A stretch of 64,000 bases of DNA from Xestospongia muta (GCA_963693285.1 OY848917.1:18891745-18955744); one strand, 5' to 3'; positions 25,401 through 36,345 are shown, counted from the stretch's first letter. Program-made: numbers and translations. The notes: generated by a model not told the origin, from the letters alone.

Positions 25401-26366
25401 GCTCATGATTGTGAGGACTGCCAACAGAACCACAAGGAGGACCAAAGAACCCCCCTTCACCCACTAGAACAACCCAACAAACCATGGCAAAGAGTACACT
25501 TAGACTTTGCTGGACCTTTCTTAGGTCAGATGTGGTTAATTGTGGTTGACGCGTTTTCTAAATGGCCTGAAGTCATACCCATGTCAACCACAACAGCTAA
25601 ACATACCATACAAGAGCTGAGATTAATATTTGCTCGTTTTGGTCTGCCAGAGATTATTGTCACAGACAATGGACCACAGTTTGTCTCTAAGGATTTTGAA
25701 GACTTCACTAGTCAAAATGGTATCAGACATAGCAAGGTAGCACCCTACCATCCCAGATCAAATGGACTAGCAGAAAGATTCATGCAGACGTTCAAAATGG
25801 CAATGAAGAAGATGTCAAGAGGAGGAGGTGATATTAACCAAAAGCTAACAAACTTTTTATTAAATTACCGGAAAACACCACAATCAACAGTCAAGGAAGC
25901 ACCAGCCATGTTATTGATGAAGAGGATACCAAGGAGTAGATTAGACTTACTGGTTCCAAATTTAAATAAGAAGATCATTGAAAGACAAGTGAAGCAAAAG
26001 AAATATTTTGACCAAAAGGCTATGGAAAAGAGTTTTCAGGAACAAGAAGAAGTTTGGGTGAGAGACTATCGAGGGACTACCAAGTGGGTACCAGGCATTA
26101 TAGTGAAGAAAACCGGCCCTGTCTCTTATCGTGTAAAAGTACGAGAAATGGTTTGGAGGAGACATGCAGAACAATTACGTCCTCGAAATAAGGAAAGTTA
26201 CCCAGCACCAGTTAGCAGTGACCCCACTGAGATTGAATTAATTCCTGGAGAGCTAGAACATACTGAACCACCTACAAATATAGTGCGTAGACCCACAAGG
26301 ATTTCAAGACCTCCACAACGGTTAATTTATTACAAACCAGGAGATTCTGTTATGTATCATAATTAA
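22479..26366 (+). CDS. Gypsy Gag-Pol polyprotein
   Basis: A single frame encodes 1,295 residues. In order: Gag capsid (about 1-190), two CCHC zinc knuckles (about 205-237), aspartic protease with DTGA at about 295 and LLFGRDW at about 355, reverse transcriptase (about 445-640) with YLDD at 578-581, RNase H starting at LDCDASS (about 725), the HHCC zinc finger of integrase (about 945-985), an integrase core with D, D and E of the DD35E triad (about 1009, 1062 and 1099), and a GPY/F-type C-terminal module (TGPVSYRV). All catalytic motifs are present and no frameshift separates gag from pol. The ATG overlaps the primer-binding site. Confidence 0.95.
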   Translation: MATRLVGALGPFDQGTTQWSSYAERMEEYLLANGVTEERKKVAILLSTIGSQTYDLLKDLYTPDKPNTKSFEEIVTKLTEHLEPKPTVIAERYRLHQRQQKAGESVITYMAALRRLAKYCNYGAFFEEALRDKFVCGLANERIKMKLLQEKDLTLAKACEIVTAMEAAEKDTSTMHNNKGEVHRIGGKKISRAPRTEQAKPVERCYRCKKGEHHPAECKFKTAKCFHCGKEGHIANACRNKMKREQSRSKIKQIREDSEDSDGESVLNGLQEKSSQQKAIINVKINKTEVPMEIDTGAAVTIVPRSICSVKLEPSTRKLRSATGQLMKLAGQTTVKAQIGKTTKLLTLYVAKEKCPLLFGRDWIQAFFGENWTSRLTNQVVHSVEEEVSTKLDKILQKYNNTVFRAGLGKLKSITAHLRVNPNTQEKLYKPRAVPFAVKPKLEKALDAMVEERNLEKVDFSKWGTPIVPVIKPDGTVRVCGDYKVTLNPCLEVQQYPLPRVEECFQAMNGGNKFTKIDLAQAYNQIMLDDESKSLTTINTHKGLYRWTRLPYGVASSPAIFQGIMDKILQGLHQVVWYLDDILITGETEEQHLANVEEVLSRLEKYGLRARRSKCQFFQDSVQYLGHVIDKEGIHPVEKKVEAILAAKPPKNIEQLQSFMGMVNYYGKFIPNLSTVAAPLNELRKKEVKWKWTKREEKVFEQLKQQLASAKVLVHYDPKLPLKLDCDASSVGIGAVLSHVMKDGTERPIAYASRSLSKAERNYSQIEREALSIVWGISKFHTYLYLNKFTLVTDHKPLTILFNPDKAIPVLASGRIQRWALFLLDYRYHIQFRSTTKHGNADTLSRFPLEDITQKATDIVASVQQQQFEEIQVSTKQIAESIRKNPLLAKILSCVKMGWPEEISAEQRPYYQHREELTIEENCLLKGMQVVIPPDLREKVLNLLHETHPGIVRMKALARSYVWWPSINKDLEDVAHDCEDCQQNHKEDQRTPLHPLEQPNKPWQRVHLDFAGPFLGQMWLIVVDAFSKWPEVIPMSTTTAKHTIQELRLIFARFGLPEIIVTDNGPQFVSKDFEDFTSQNGIRHSKVAPYHPRSNGLAERFMQTFKMAMKKMSRGGGDINQKLTNFLLNYRKTPQSTVKEAPAMLLMKRIPRSRLDLLVPNLNKKIIERQVKQKKYFDQKAMEKSFQEQEEVWVRDYRGTTKWVPGIIVKKTGPVSYRVKVREMVWRRHAEQLRPRNKESYPAPVSSDPTEIELIPGELEHTEPPTNIVRRPTRISRPPQRLIYYKPGDSVMYHN
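22480..22490 (+). other. Primer-binding site (tRNA-Ser)
   Basis: TGGCGACGAGG is complementary to the 3' end of animal tRNA-Ser (CCTCGTCG plus CCA). It starts two bases after the 5' LTR and lies inside the first four codons of Gag-Pol, so the untranslated leader between LTR and coding region is absent. Confidence 0.8.
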
Positions 26367-26379
26367 AGGTGGAGGGAGA
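26365..26379 (+). other. Polypurine tract
   Basis: AAAGGTGGAGGGAGA lies directly before the 3' LTR, the usual place for plus-strand priming. Confidence 0.85.
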
Positions 26380-26561
26380 TGTTATGTTTAACTAATTGGA
26401 CCATTATCACCTTATTGATTATTTTGTAAATATGAATCTAATTACAGTACTGTATAAATAGTCTTGACTTTTCTGATTTTTTGTAGTATTGTTGAGTATT
26501 GTTATCATCTGAGTATCTTAAGGAAAAATATAATCTTTGTTATAACGTAAAGGACATAACA
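26380..26561 (+). repeat. Gypsy 3' LTR
   Basis: 182 bp, no difference seen from the 5' LTR. It is followed by the CTTAC target duplicate. Confidence 0.95.
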
Positions 26562-26966
26562 CTTACAACAATAACTGCTTCTAGCTCTGACATTGCAAGA
26601 ATTCTTGAATTTCACAGAACAAACCCAATTAAATTTGTTATAGAAGTAAAAACATACCTTCAATATGAACACGAACAATCTGATAATACTTCAAATGTTT
26701 TCTACAAGAGTGGAAAGTATCCTTCAAAAAGTAAATATGTAGATCTTGACTCATGTCTTTCAGATCATGATGCTAATGCTGATGATGACAGTCAGTCTGG
26801 TGAGTGGTGCTATGTGAAGCCTAAACATGAAAAGAAAAAGCATTATTCTCAACAATGCCAGGATGGAATAAGATGTCAAAAAGGTTCCTCTTGTTCATAT
26901 AAGCATACTGAAGAAGAGATAGACTTTTTTGAGACAAATAATGGAATGTACTTAAGTACTCATTAA
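26562..26966 (+). pseudogene. NYN gene, 3' part with CCCH zinc finger
   Basis: This is the severed C-terminal part of the gene that starts at 21466. It encodes about 133 residues: ITASSSDIARILEF, an acidic stretch (SDHDANADDDSQSGEW), then a CCCH zinc finger with spacing C-x5-C-x5-C-x3-H (26854-26908), and a stop at 26964-26966. NYN nuclease followed by a CCCH finger of this exact spacing is the architecture of the Regnase/ZC3H12 RNases, though here the gap between the two domains is longer. The last 146 bases overlap, tail to tail, the end of the minus-strand transposase-like gene. No start codon of its own is evident. Confidence 0.7.
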
Positions 26967-28925
26967 TAATTATTCTAAGATAAGCTATAAGGTCATAAGT
27001 ACATGTTGGTGCAATAGCAATACTGCATATTTTGAGAAGAAGCAGGAACTCTTGCCAGTGGGGATCATTTTCAGGAATATTGTCTGCAATTAAAAACAGA
27101 AATTCACGACAGAGAGTCATCATTTGGGAAGCTGACTGTTTTACTTTAGATTCAGTACGGCATATGTTAGGGTCAATGAGACAAGGTTTGGTATTTAAAA
27201 AGTCGGTAGCTCCAATTCTCTGATTTAATTCCTCAAGTGTAAAAAACTTTTCATGAACACAATAATTAAGAAGAAGTGACAAGTGATATGGTACAACTCC
27301 TTCATATAAGTCATGCATTATATCATGTGGTAGTCCACTGGTGACAGAGAAACTGGGGATTTCTTCTAGGATTGAGAGTCTGGTAATTCCATAAGATGTT
27401 GAATGATGTTCAGAAAGTGGACCTGCCAAAAGGGCACACTGCTCAAAGTGGGTGTCTGGTGTAAGTATTACACAATCACTTTTAAAAAATAGACTTTGTG
27501 ATTGTTCACATGTGATCATGCACTCCCGACATATTCTTAATGCAAAGGACATGCTTTGTTTGAATCCACCTACTAAATGAGCAGCAAGGTTATCTGCTAA
27601 GAAAGCCAAAAGTCCACCATGTAAAATATGGTCTATGCCTGCTATTGAAACCTTTATTCCATTACAGTACAAGGTCTTTATGTCATCAACAAATGGTGCC
27701 ATAAATTCATCAATTCCATGTTTCTGAATGTCCTCATACTTTCCAAAAGCAACAAGTTGTATTGTTTTTAGAGTGGAACGATATTGTGGCCTTACATTAG
27801 CTAGAAAGTAAAACATGCACCCAAGTTTGTGCTTTCGGACATATGAACCAAGAGGATTTACTACTTCAATTTCATCGTAATAAGCCACTATTTGCAAAGC
27901 ATATGGATCTGAGTTAAACAATGGATGTGAGTGAAATATTGTGCCATTGCAGAAGTCATGTAATTGCTCATCAACATTACTGTTGTGAGGATTTAAGACT
28001 TCAGTTTGAAAATCCACTAGCTTAAGGATATTTGTAAGGCTATCCAGCAAAGATATGTAATAAAATTTATCCTTTTTCAATACCTTTCTCCGTTTGTAAC
28101 CCCCGAACTGATTAATCCAACTTGTCTGTTTCAATGAAATTTCTTGAGGTTCCTACAATAAGATAACGAATAATAGATGTGAGATATACAATTACAATAT
28201 ACTAACAATAAATTCTGATGACTAAAAACATGTAATTCATGTAATAGTTTTTCACTTACTATATAGCCCAAGTGATCTGCACAATACTTCTCAAATAAAT
28301 AAATAGTATCGATACCTTCAAATGGATGAGATGGTTGTTCATTTAAAACATCTTCCAATCCGTTAATACTGCTAATGTCAATATTAGCTTGAATCAACTT
28401 TTGTCGTATTTCATGTTTTAAATTATTAACTTGTTGTGCACATAAAAGATGACAATTCTCCATTACATCAATTAAGGCAGCTTGAGAGATGTTACGACCT
28501 TCTCGAAGATGAAGAAGGAGCTTAGCAGCTTTAATAGTGTGATCAAATTGTTGAGTGGTTCTGCAATCTGTTAAAGTTACATTAGCATCAGCATATGAGC
28601 TAATAGGAGCTTCATCACTGACTAGATCAAATATGTCAAGATCATTAGCTGTAGTAGAAGGTTGAAGTGCAGTACTTGATTGTACATTTGACTCTTCAAT
28701 ATGTTTGTCTAATCCAAGTGCTACTCTGTGATGACGGTATATGTGGCTGTTGTAATCAGTGAATGCCTTAAATACGTGTTTGCATCCTTCGATATTACAT
28801 ACAATGGAGAAAGATGAATCCTTGGAATGCACCAAGCGTAGATGACTTACATGAAACGTCAAACTTGGCGAGAAGTAGCCACACAGAAGGCATTCAACAA
28901 TTGGAGATGTTTCACTTGCCATCAT
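26821..28925 (-). CDS. C2H2 zinc-finger / CACTA-like transposase-derived protein
   Basis: Two exons, 28925-28260 and 28152-26821, are joined across a 107-bp intron (donor GTAAGT, acceptor TTATTGTAG) and keep frame, giving 665 residues. The N-terminus has two C2H2-type fingers (CLLCGYFSPSLTFHVSHLRLVH and a C-x4-C...H-x3-H unit, about residues 12-66). The second exon has the CACTA/CMC-like sequence NPLGSYVRKHKLGCMF, NVRPQYRSTLKTIQL and GLPHDIMHDLYEGVVPY. The expected conserved C-terminal region after EYLSTFH is missing, and the frame runs on into antisense of the NYN gene's last exon, so the gene looks truncated there. Superfamily assignment is by motif memory. It shares a short divergent promoter with the SAM gene. 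Confidence 0.65.
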
Positions 28926-29038
28926 TAATTTCCTCTATATAACTATTGATTAATTTCCTCTATATAACTACTAGCGCCAACATTATTTTTAAGCCAATCA
29001 GATCAAGCCATTTCTCAGATCAATAGAGCGTGCTAGCA
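28926..29038. promoter_or_regulatory. Divergent promoter with a 22-bp direct repeat
   Basis: Only 113 bp separate the two start codons. The interval has two copies of TTAATTTCCTCTATATAACTA, each with a TATA-like TATATAA, and a CCAAT box (AGCCAATCAG) near 28992. A shared bidirectional promoter is the simplest reading. Confidence 0.55.
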
Positions 29039-29317
29039 ATGGCTGTAACTGCTACATCAGAAGGAGAATTGGTTAAGTTCAGCCGTGATATCGACCCCGT
29101 GAATCTTGCTATGTTTTTACAGGATAATGGCATACCGTCAGACGTCTGTAACGTATTGGAAAGTAAGTACCGAGAAACACTGACATATGAATACTGAATT
29201 GATGTTACAGGTAATGATATTGATGGCGAAGCCTTCTTAGAATTGACAGAAGATGAAGTAAAGTCTCTCGTGTCCAAGCTTGGTGTGGTAAAGAAAATAC
29301 TAAGATTACAGGCTAAG
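29039..29317 (+). CDS. SAM-domain protein, first two exons
   Basis: Exons 29039-29162 (donor GTAAGT) and 29211-29317 (donor GTAGGC) join in frame over a 48-bp intron to give 77 residues. They form most of a SAM domain: VNLAMFLQDNGIPSDVC, then NDIDGEAFLELTEDEVKSL, then KLGVVKKILRLQAK. SAM domains mediate protein-protein and sometimes RNA contacts. A further exon must follow after the complete codon AAG at 29317, but none is clear: the next open frame (29515) resembles another element. The gene may be small, or it may be one ORF of the same transposon family as its divergent neighbour, since such SAM modules are common beside transposase-like genes in invertebrates (inference). Confidence 0.7.
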
Positions 29318-29514
29318 GTAGGCTATTCTTTGTTTATTCCATTTAGTTATGATGACCTGTGAATAAATATAATTCAATTGTATGTTTATGGATAGACCTT
29401 TTCAGCTTCAACGTGTGAAGGAATGTTAATAAGATTCACGACGTGGGTGCGGTCAGGTTACACCCACTGGGGGGAAGAAACTACAGTAGCTAATGTGAAA
29501 GAATGTAATCATAA

Positions 29515-29766
29515 ATGCATATGAGCGACTACTTACTATCTATCGATCCTGTATCGAAGAAAAGGTACCTCAAACGCCTTGAAGTATTGGGGCTTATGGA
29601 GAAAGATGATCCTTACCTGGAAGAGAATCAGTTAAAGCGGTTTTCAGACAGTATGTCTGCATGGCCCCAGATCAAGCATGGACACATATGTGGATATTTC
29701 ATTAGAAGACCTGGTGTTTATAGTCAACAGGAGCTACTAGAATGGAAAAGCCTACTGGTACTGTGA
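29515..29766 (+). pseudogene. Relic resembling N-terminus of YqaJ-type element protein
   Basis: The 83-codon frame contains DPVSKKRYLKRLEVLG, then WPQIKHGHICGYFIRRPGVY and QQELLEWKSL. This order recalls the N-terminal domain of invertebrate proteins with YqaJ-type nuclease and SWIM modules. The text breaks just after WKSL, where those proteins continue, and no later exon is found. The first ATGs (29518 and 29521) are close together; I cannot choose a start. Confidence 0.4.
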
Positions 29767-30216
29767 CCATTGCAGGAGTTAATTTTATGTTGTATGCATG
29801 TACCTCAGCCTGCATGCCATAATTTCTTAATAACATTGTTTTACAGACTTCACTTTGAAATATAAACATGGTATAGTATAATAGTTTACTTTTCTTCTTA
29901 GAGAGGCATTTTCCTTTCTTAATGCATCCACATTGAAGTCAGGAGTTTGTGTTTCTTTATCATCTTTATCAACAGTGAGTTCCTCAGTTTGAGTACACTG
30001 ATCAACATGACTAACATTAGTTTAACTCTAGTGAATTTTGTTAATCAATAAAATGGTTGCCGCTTGAAGAGAGAAACCAGTACGGTAGGAAATACATTAT
30101 AACTGTAAAAGTTTAATTATATAGATAGGTAAAATAAATTGAATATAACTATTGTGTACGAGAATGAATACAAACAGAAGTATTACTGAAATCAGACTTT
30201 GATAACCAAAAAGAAT
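29767..30216. other. Non-coding stretch
   Basis: AT-rich, no gene or repeat seen. Confidence 0.5.
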
Positions 30217-30683
30217 TATCATAGGCGGATGAGGCACTTATATTTTGGGGGGGGGGGGGGGGGCTCACACCATAACTATGTGATGAATATGCAGACACCA
30301 ATGTACCCATAATGCAGAAAGTATGTTTGATATAATCACAATCAGTATTACCAACATTAATTTAAAATGTACCAAAGTATTTCCTTTACTCATCATTTAC
30401 CATAACAAATTCCTTAGCTATTTCAACAAGATTACACTCATTAGTTATGCATTTGTGTACATGAAGGACCAGACAATTGTTAAGCCATTTTTCCGTCATT
30501 GTGGCCTGCAAATATGTCAAAACTTTTGACAGTTTCATCAACACCAATAAGATTAACTTAGATTCTTTTTGTGGGGTAAGTAGCAAGAAATAAAAATTTG
30601 GGAGGGCTGAGCCCCCTCTTTCTAAATATTGGGGGGGGGGGCTCTAGCCCTTCCAGCCCCCCCCCTTCAGCCTCCTATGATTA
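30217..30683 (-). mobile_element. Internally deleted hAT-like transposon
   Basis: Imperfect inverted ends ATCATAGGCGGATGAGG (left) and the complement of CAGCCTCCTATGAT (right) enclose about 460 bp. The ends carry G runs (18 G near 30246; C/G runs at 30631-30665). On the minus strand, 30530-30386 reads KVLTYLQATMTEKWLNNC, LVLHVHKCITNECNLVE, AKEFVMVNDE, which fits the C-terminal dimerisation end of hAT transposases. Only that end remains, so the copy cannot move alone. A clear 8-bp target duplication was not found. Confidence 0.6.
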
Positions 30684-30759
30684 TAAAAATTATGAGAGTG
30701 GTAAATTGATAATATATTGTAATGTACAAAGGTGCTGGTCTGTGTTGTTTTACTTTCTC

Positions 30760-31400
30760 TAGTAATTTCTTTTTAATGTCTTTGTCATCATATTATGTTT
30801 GTCTAACCATCTTTTAATATCATTTTTTCTTTTTTGCAGTTGTTGGAGGTTTGTCCTTTTGTTTGCTATGGTATGAAGCATTGTCTAAAACTATCACAGA
30901 TGTAGGTGGAATGTTTGGAAGTAGCTGTTGTGTAAACCATTCTATAAAGTGTTCTGAGTTCATTTCGTCATGATAGTCTGCTGAGTTTGTCTTAGATCTA
31001 AAAACCAAGTCTGCACCTGGAACCCAACCTTCCACTCCACCAGCATGAACCACACACAATCAATCATTGACCTTTCCCACTTGGCACCTTCCATCCTTCT
31101 TTACCATCAACGTCTACCCAAATATGTTCTTTACAGTGATGTGTGTTTACCATGTTATGTAAGTATATTATTATTGTCCTTTTGTCATTTCTTAGTTTAC
31201 GTATCATTTGCAAGTATGTATGTCTTTGTTCCAGTATATTACGTTGTTCACATATGTATTGTTTATTGTCTCTTTTCTTGTATGAAAACCCCAACTCTTG
31301 CAGAACCTTCTATAGACAAAACGTACTACCTCTGAAAACTCCATCCTCTTTTAATTTAGCTAAAATAGTAGTCAATATGGGATATTGTCGTTGTGTGTAA
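30760..31400 (-). mobile_element. Tc1/mariner-superfamily transposase relic
   Basis: Minus-strand text in two frames (31294-31064, then 31059-30820) reads as the DDE domain of a Tc1/mariner-like transposase: IWVDVDGKEGWKVPSGKGQ, VVHAGGVEGWVPGADLVF, DYHDEMNSEHFIEWF, LLPNIPPTSVIVLDNASYHS. The second catalytic Asp is present in VLDNASYHS, but the first (YLDE-type) site is damaged (IIIYLHNMVNTHH), and a frameshift separates the halves. Earlier coding is traceable to about 31400 with stops. No terminal inverted repeats are evident. Confidence 0.7.
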
Positions 31401-34400
31401 AAGCTATGTAATTAAAGCATCTAGACTGCATCTTCGTCAGATCCAGCTGATTATTTCCAAAGAACAAGTGAAACATTCCAGCATTCCAACATTCATCCTA
31501 CTATACCCTCCCATAAAATATTATATAAACACACTAGCTATGTTTTTATAAACATTATGAATAATTATTAATATTATAACTATGATTTAATTATAAAAAT
31601 GTCGAGTCTCTGATGTTTGCTCAGTTGTCATATACTGGGCCATTATCACCATCTGTTGGTTGACACAGAGTGTACACCTCTTTCCATTGGTCCTTTCTTG
31701 TGCTTAATATACATATCAGGGAATTATTTTATTCAACTCAATCTAACTGCAATCATCTTTTAAACATATTAATGTGGAATATACATATACATGTTCATCA
31801 AGAAAGAGGCATCTGCTTTGTACAAAGATCAACAAAAGAAAAAATGTCACCTGAAATGAGAGAGAGAGAGAGGAATACAAAACAAAACTGATTTCAATGA
31901 CAAAATCTATATTAAATAATCACTAGCTATAGTCTATAAAAGTATCATCACACACTCATTACCCTGAATGTTGACATCTGCATATGTACATTAAAATTAA
32001 ATAAATAACTTGGACTATTAAGTATTGAGTATTGCAAAATATAATGCGTACATAACACATGATATAATATATGCGATATTTGAGGGCTATATTGAGATTT
32101 AAACATCATGTCTCCATTACATAATGAAGGATAGAAATACAGACAGCTATATGTAATTCTATTTCTCAAAATTATACATATTCAAAAAAGTTCTTTATAA
32201 GGAGAGGCTGTTAATGCAATTGATCCCATCTACACTAATTTACTTAACGCAAGTGTACAGTGTAGATGGCGACAGCAATCTAATTGGATTGATAAATAAA
32301 TACAGAAGTCATATCATTTCATTGTAAGTGCCAAACAAGGTTATAATAATCATAGATGTATCTTTATTTGGATTACGACAAGAGTATTTTGTTCATCACT
32401 ATCAAATACCTCTACGGAAATCTAGTGGGACAGTCTGACCTTTGGTCATTGCCAGCGGGACAGTTCACAACTTAGGTCAAAAATGTTAACATTTAATGTT
32501 TAGGATTTATGGATAGGGATCAGTATTAAAATAATATGCTAATCTCAGACTGTCTCCCTGGGGTTATATATCCTTCTATAACTACAATAACTACAATATG
32601 ACTTCATGTTATATATGAACTGTACAACAACACAACAAATTTTACGTATGAAGTATATATTTGATGTTATGACATTACTAAACCAGGTGCAGACATAACT
32701 AATCAATTATTTTTCAACCTTTGTATCAACCTATTAATTTTTTCCAACACATTTATTCCATGTATTCAATTATAGCATTGTTGATGTAAAGTGAAATCAA
32801 TTTAGTGTAATTAAGTTAATTATGTTATCTTTTACAGACAAATACAACATAGATTTTCATCCATTAATTTCACAACATCCCAATCTACTAATATAAGCCT
32901 TTGACACACTCTGTATGTGACCACACACATTATAGCATTGAATGTATAAAAAATAAACATTTATCAATGGATGCTTTAATCAGTGAAAAGTTAAGAAATA
33001 TTTCTATTGTACTACATTACCTATCTCACTAAGCTGAATACTTATAATATATTATATCAATTCTAATAGTATATCAGTGTATTATGTGAGCACAACAGAT
33101 CATGGACATTTCTGTTGAACTATTGAATGCTGAAAGTTACTTATATCGAAAAGAGTTCACTATATGGACTTTTAAATAAAAATGTAGTTCCCTCAGAAGA
33201 TATTAAAGAAAAGCATCAAGTAGTTACAGATATTGTTAGTCTTTGTATGCCCACAAGTCAATTGTGTGCATTGTGATGTCAGCATTAGTCATTTGTACTT
33301 GAACACTAGGTAGTGTTACTGGCATTACTCTAAATTTATACACAATTAAATATCTGTAACTACAGTCTTCAACTTGAAGGCATTCACTATATGCTTTATT
33401 GATCAACTTATTACATCTGCATATTTGTATGCCTCATTGTTATTAGCAATTGTTAATTGTTAGATAGAATACGATAATGAGAAAGCTAGTTTCTTATATG
33501 ACTGATTAAGCCATACCCACTGCTCACTCAGCTAATTCCAACTATTTTTTTACAAATAGTGGCAATCTGCCTAAAGTTAAGATCCTGTTCTATTATACAT
33601 GTAAACATGTTGATACTATTAATGACATTGATTAATATTAATATATTTGAGATTACATTGGGTGGTTCTTGGTGTAACTGGACTATGATGACATCATAAC
33701 TCTATGATACATAATGAATTAGTGATGTCATTATATTGATGACATTACCTAAACTCTAAACCAAACCTATCATTATTAACTCCGTGACACATAGAGATGT
33801 CATCATAGGACATGTTGTTACATCATCAGTCAAGTTACACCAAGTAGCACCCATTACAACGGATAAACAATATTTGTTACCAATTTAAATAATTCTAATT
33901 TTCCATTCATGAAATTTAGAATTGAAAATCCATTTAGAAGTAATATAGGCTAAGTATGTATACTAGCATATATGTATTGTGTATACTCATGTAGTACATG
34001 TATGTATACTTATATACACACTGTGTACATATAGTAAGCATACATATATACCAGTATACACAGTATAATCATATTAATACATTCACATAGGTATAATTAT
34101 ATACTCAGAGCTAATAATTAATTATGGGTTATACACTGAGATAAAGTCTCTTCTGATTAGTGCTTATAAACTTTCTGAATAGCAGTCATCAACCTAGTAG
34201 ATTATTTATTTAAATTTCTAAAGATTACCACAACATTTTAAACATGAAATCAAGGAATTTCATCAATTCATTACGAGCATGGCAGAAAATATTATAAGCA
34301 AACATCAGATTTAAAATATAAGATATAGTAGTGTTACAATATAAATATTAATATTATAGACTATATTAGATTACTGTTCGATCATTACGTAAAATGATGA

Positions 34401-36001
34401 ATAAATAATTTGCTGACTGTAAAGGATTACGGCAACAGCTGGAACAAGATAGATGTAAATTGCCTTGTATATAACATGATAGGACCATTCCAAGAATAGC
34501 TTTATTAAGGTGAGTTACAATTATACTAGCAAAGCCTAACTAAAAGTATACAGTCAATAAATGCCATAAATGTTTTAGGATCGATGACACAACAGTCTAT
34601 AGCTCTCATATAGAGATATATGTATGCTTGTGTACAATAGACTATAATAGCTTCAAGTGTCACTTGATCCTACATGTTTGATATATAATATCTACATCAC
34701 TGTTCACTAAAAAAGATGTGTAGAAACAAAACTTAGAAATTGTATATCTCAACACAAAAAGTGTGAGGAGCTATACTGTTCCATAAAAGAACAGGAACAA
34801 CCACCTTTACAATATACAGAGACAAAAACAACTGGTGACATTGTTATTAACGAATACCATAATTTATCATATTACTATGAATATTGTTTGGGTAATGGTC
34901 TGGTTTACCTACTAATTTATGTCTACTAAATGTAAATTTGTATAATTATTTTCATTAATAGTGTTATAGTTCACTTTGTTGTCCAGACATCAACTTGAAA
35001 AAGAAGGAATAATAAAAACCATTTCTTTAATATAGTAATAGGCAAAAGTGAGTAGGTAAGCCCTGCATAAAGTACATTAATTAGATCTTTTATAATTTCA
35101 CATGCCAGTCACATGATATCATCATATCAAGACAACCTCTATAGTCAAACCAAAGATGTAGTTGTTTTCAAAAAGTTTAAATTTGATCACATGATAGATT
35201 TGTATGAATATATATATATATATTATTTCATCATATCATTGTATTATTCTATGGAAATATACACTAATGAATATGATTAGTTCTTACTCTGTGTGTTATA
35301 TTATTCACTAATTAAAGCTTATAGTAGTCTGTAACTCAAAAAATGCCTATCTTAGCTTAGCTTACTGTAAACTCTAATACTTTACTGACTATAGAACAAT
35401 CAAACCTTTGTGATCATAGATTGAGTTTACAATTTTAGTTTTGCAATGTGGCTAAAACTGTATCATTTAAAATATACATTACTAAACAATAATCATAATC
35501 TTATTCTATAAAAGTTACTTTTAATGAAGAAATCTTTTACTTTAGATAATATTTTCTTTCAGTATATTCATGAACAAATGTGTCAGGCTCACTACTAATC
35601 CATTATTTCTCAAATATTCTAAACTATACCTCTTCCGGTATAAGTCTTGTGACCAGTAACGTAAAGATAATAACTGACAAGTGTCTTAAAAACAACTGCA
35701 AAGAGCCAAACTACCAAGTAAAGGTTAGCTCCTAACAATACTGTGTTCACATGTTATCATAATTACATAACCATGAATAGAATATCATGACATCAGAATA
35801 GGTTACTGATGATATAATATACATTGTATTAGCATAACGCTAGTAAGACTAGAATGTGCTTGTGAGATGATATTAACAATTTTTATCAGGATAAAGCACT
35901 TTGATATAAGTAATGGCACTTTTGGTATCAATGGCATAATATTAGACAAAAAGTTCAATAATATATTCTGACTCAAACAGAACAAACTACAAAGGTAGCT
36001 C

Positions 36002-36005
<4 letters not shown>

Positions 36006-36048
<43 letters not shown>
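36006..36048. repeat. (CA)n microsatellite
   Basis: About 20 AC/CA repeats, also present in shortened form at the equivalent place in block 4 (47844). Confidence 0.9.
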
Positions 36049-36264
36049 ACATGTATAGTATACTATATGTGCTATATATAATGATTACATAGTCATAAAA
36101 CTATAACACAATTTTTGATTGCTATATACCTCTACTTTCACTATATATACACTATGTTGTATATGTCAATACCTGTACTACTAATATCTCTCTGTATTTA
36201 ACACACTGTATTTACATGTTATTACTACACATTGTTTCTCTATATTGTTTGTAATTATAAGATA

Positions 36265-36345
36265 CGCCTCCTTCCGCTAGTCTCGTGATCACATGATAGC
36301 TAGCATATGATAAAGAAGAATCGTATTTAATGAGATCAAATGGTA
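36265..36345 (+). promoter_or_regulatory. Conserved first-exon / promoter element of the exon family
   Basis: CGCCTCCTTCCGCTAGTCTC, then a TGATCACATGATAGCTAGCA inverted-repeat region, recur almost unchanged at 41087 and 48136 and in weaker form at 47455 and 14990. In each case a GTAAGT-type donor (GTACGTAAGT at 36342) follows and the small coding exon lies 150-200 bp beyond. A conserved non-coding first exon with its promoter is the best reading. Confidence 0.5.

Larger units (their letters stand above)
22296..26561 (+). mobile_element. Complete Ty3/Gypsy retrotransposon (Mag-like)
   Basis: The element is 4,266 bp with two 182-bp LTRs, a tRNA-Ser primer site, one uninterrupted gag-pol frame and a polypurine tract. 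The host bases CTTAC stand on both sides (22291-22295 and 26562-26566), the 5-bp target duplication made by a Gypsy integrase. No envelope gene and no chromodomain are visible. Short LTRs, tRNA-Ser priming, a single Gag-Pol and a GPY/F-type integrase end fit the Mag clade. It sits in the sense direction inside the NYN gene. Everything needed for transposition appears intact, so it may still be active. Confidence 0.95.

Noticed and set aside
29515..29766. Third exon of the SAM gene
   Set aside because: It has its own start codons, no clear acceptor in phase, and resembles a different element family.
30323..30529. Plus-strand 68-codon frame
   Set aside because: It is antisense to the hAT C-terminal fragment and has no recognisable content.
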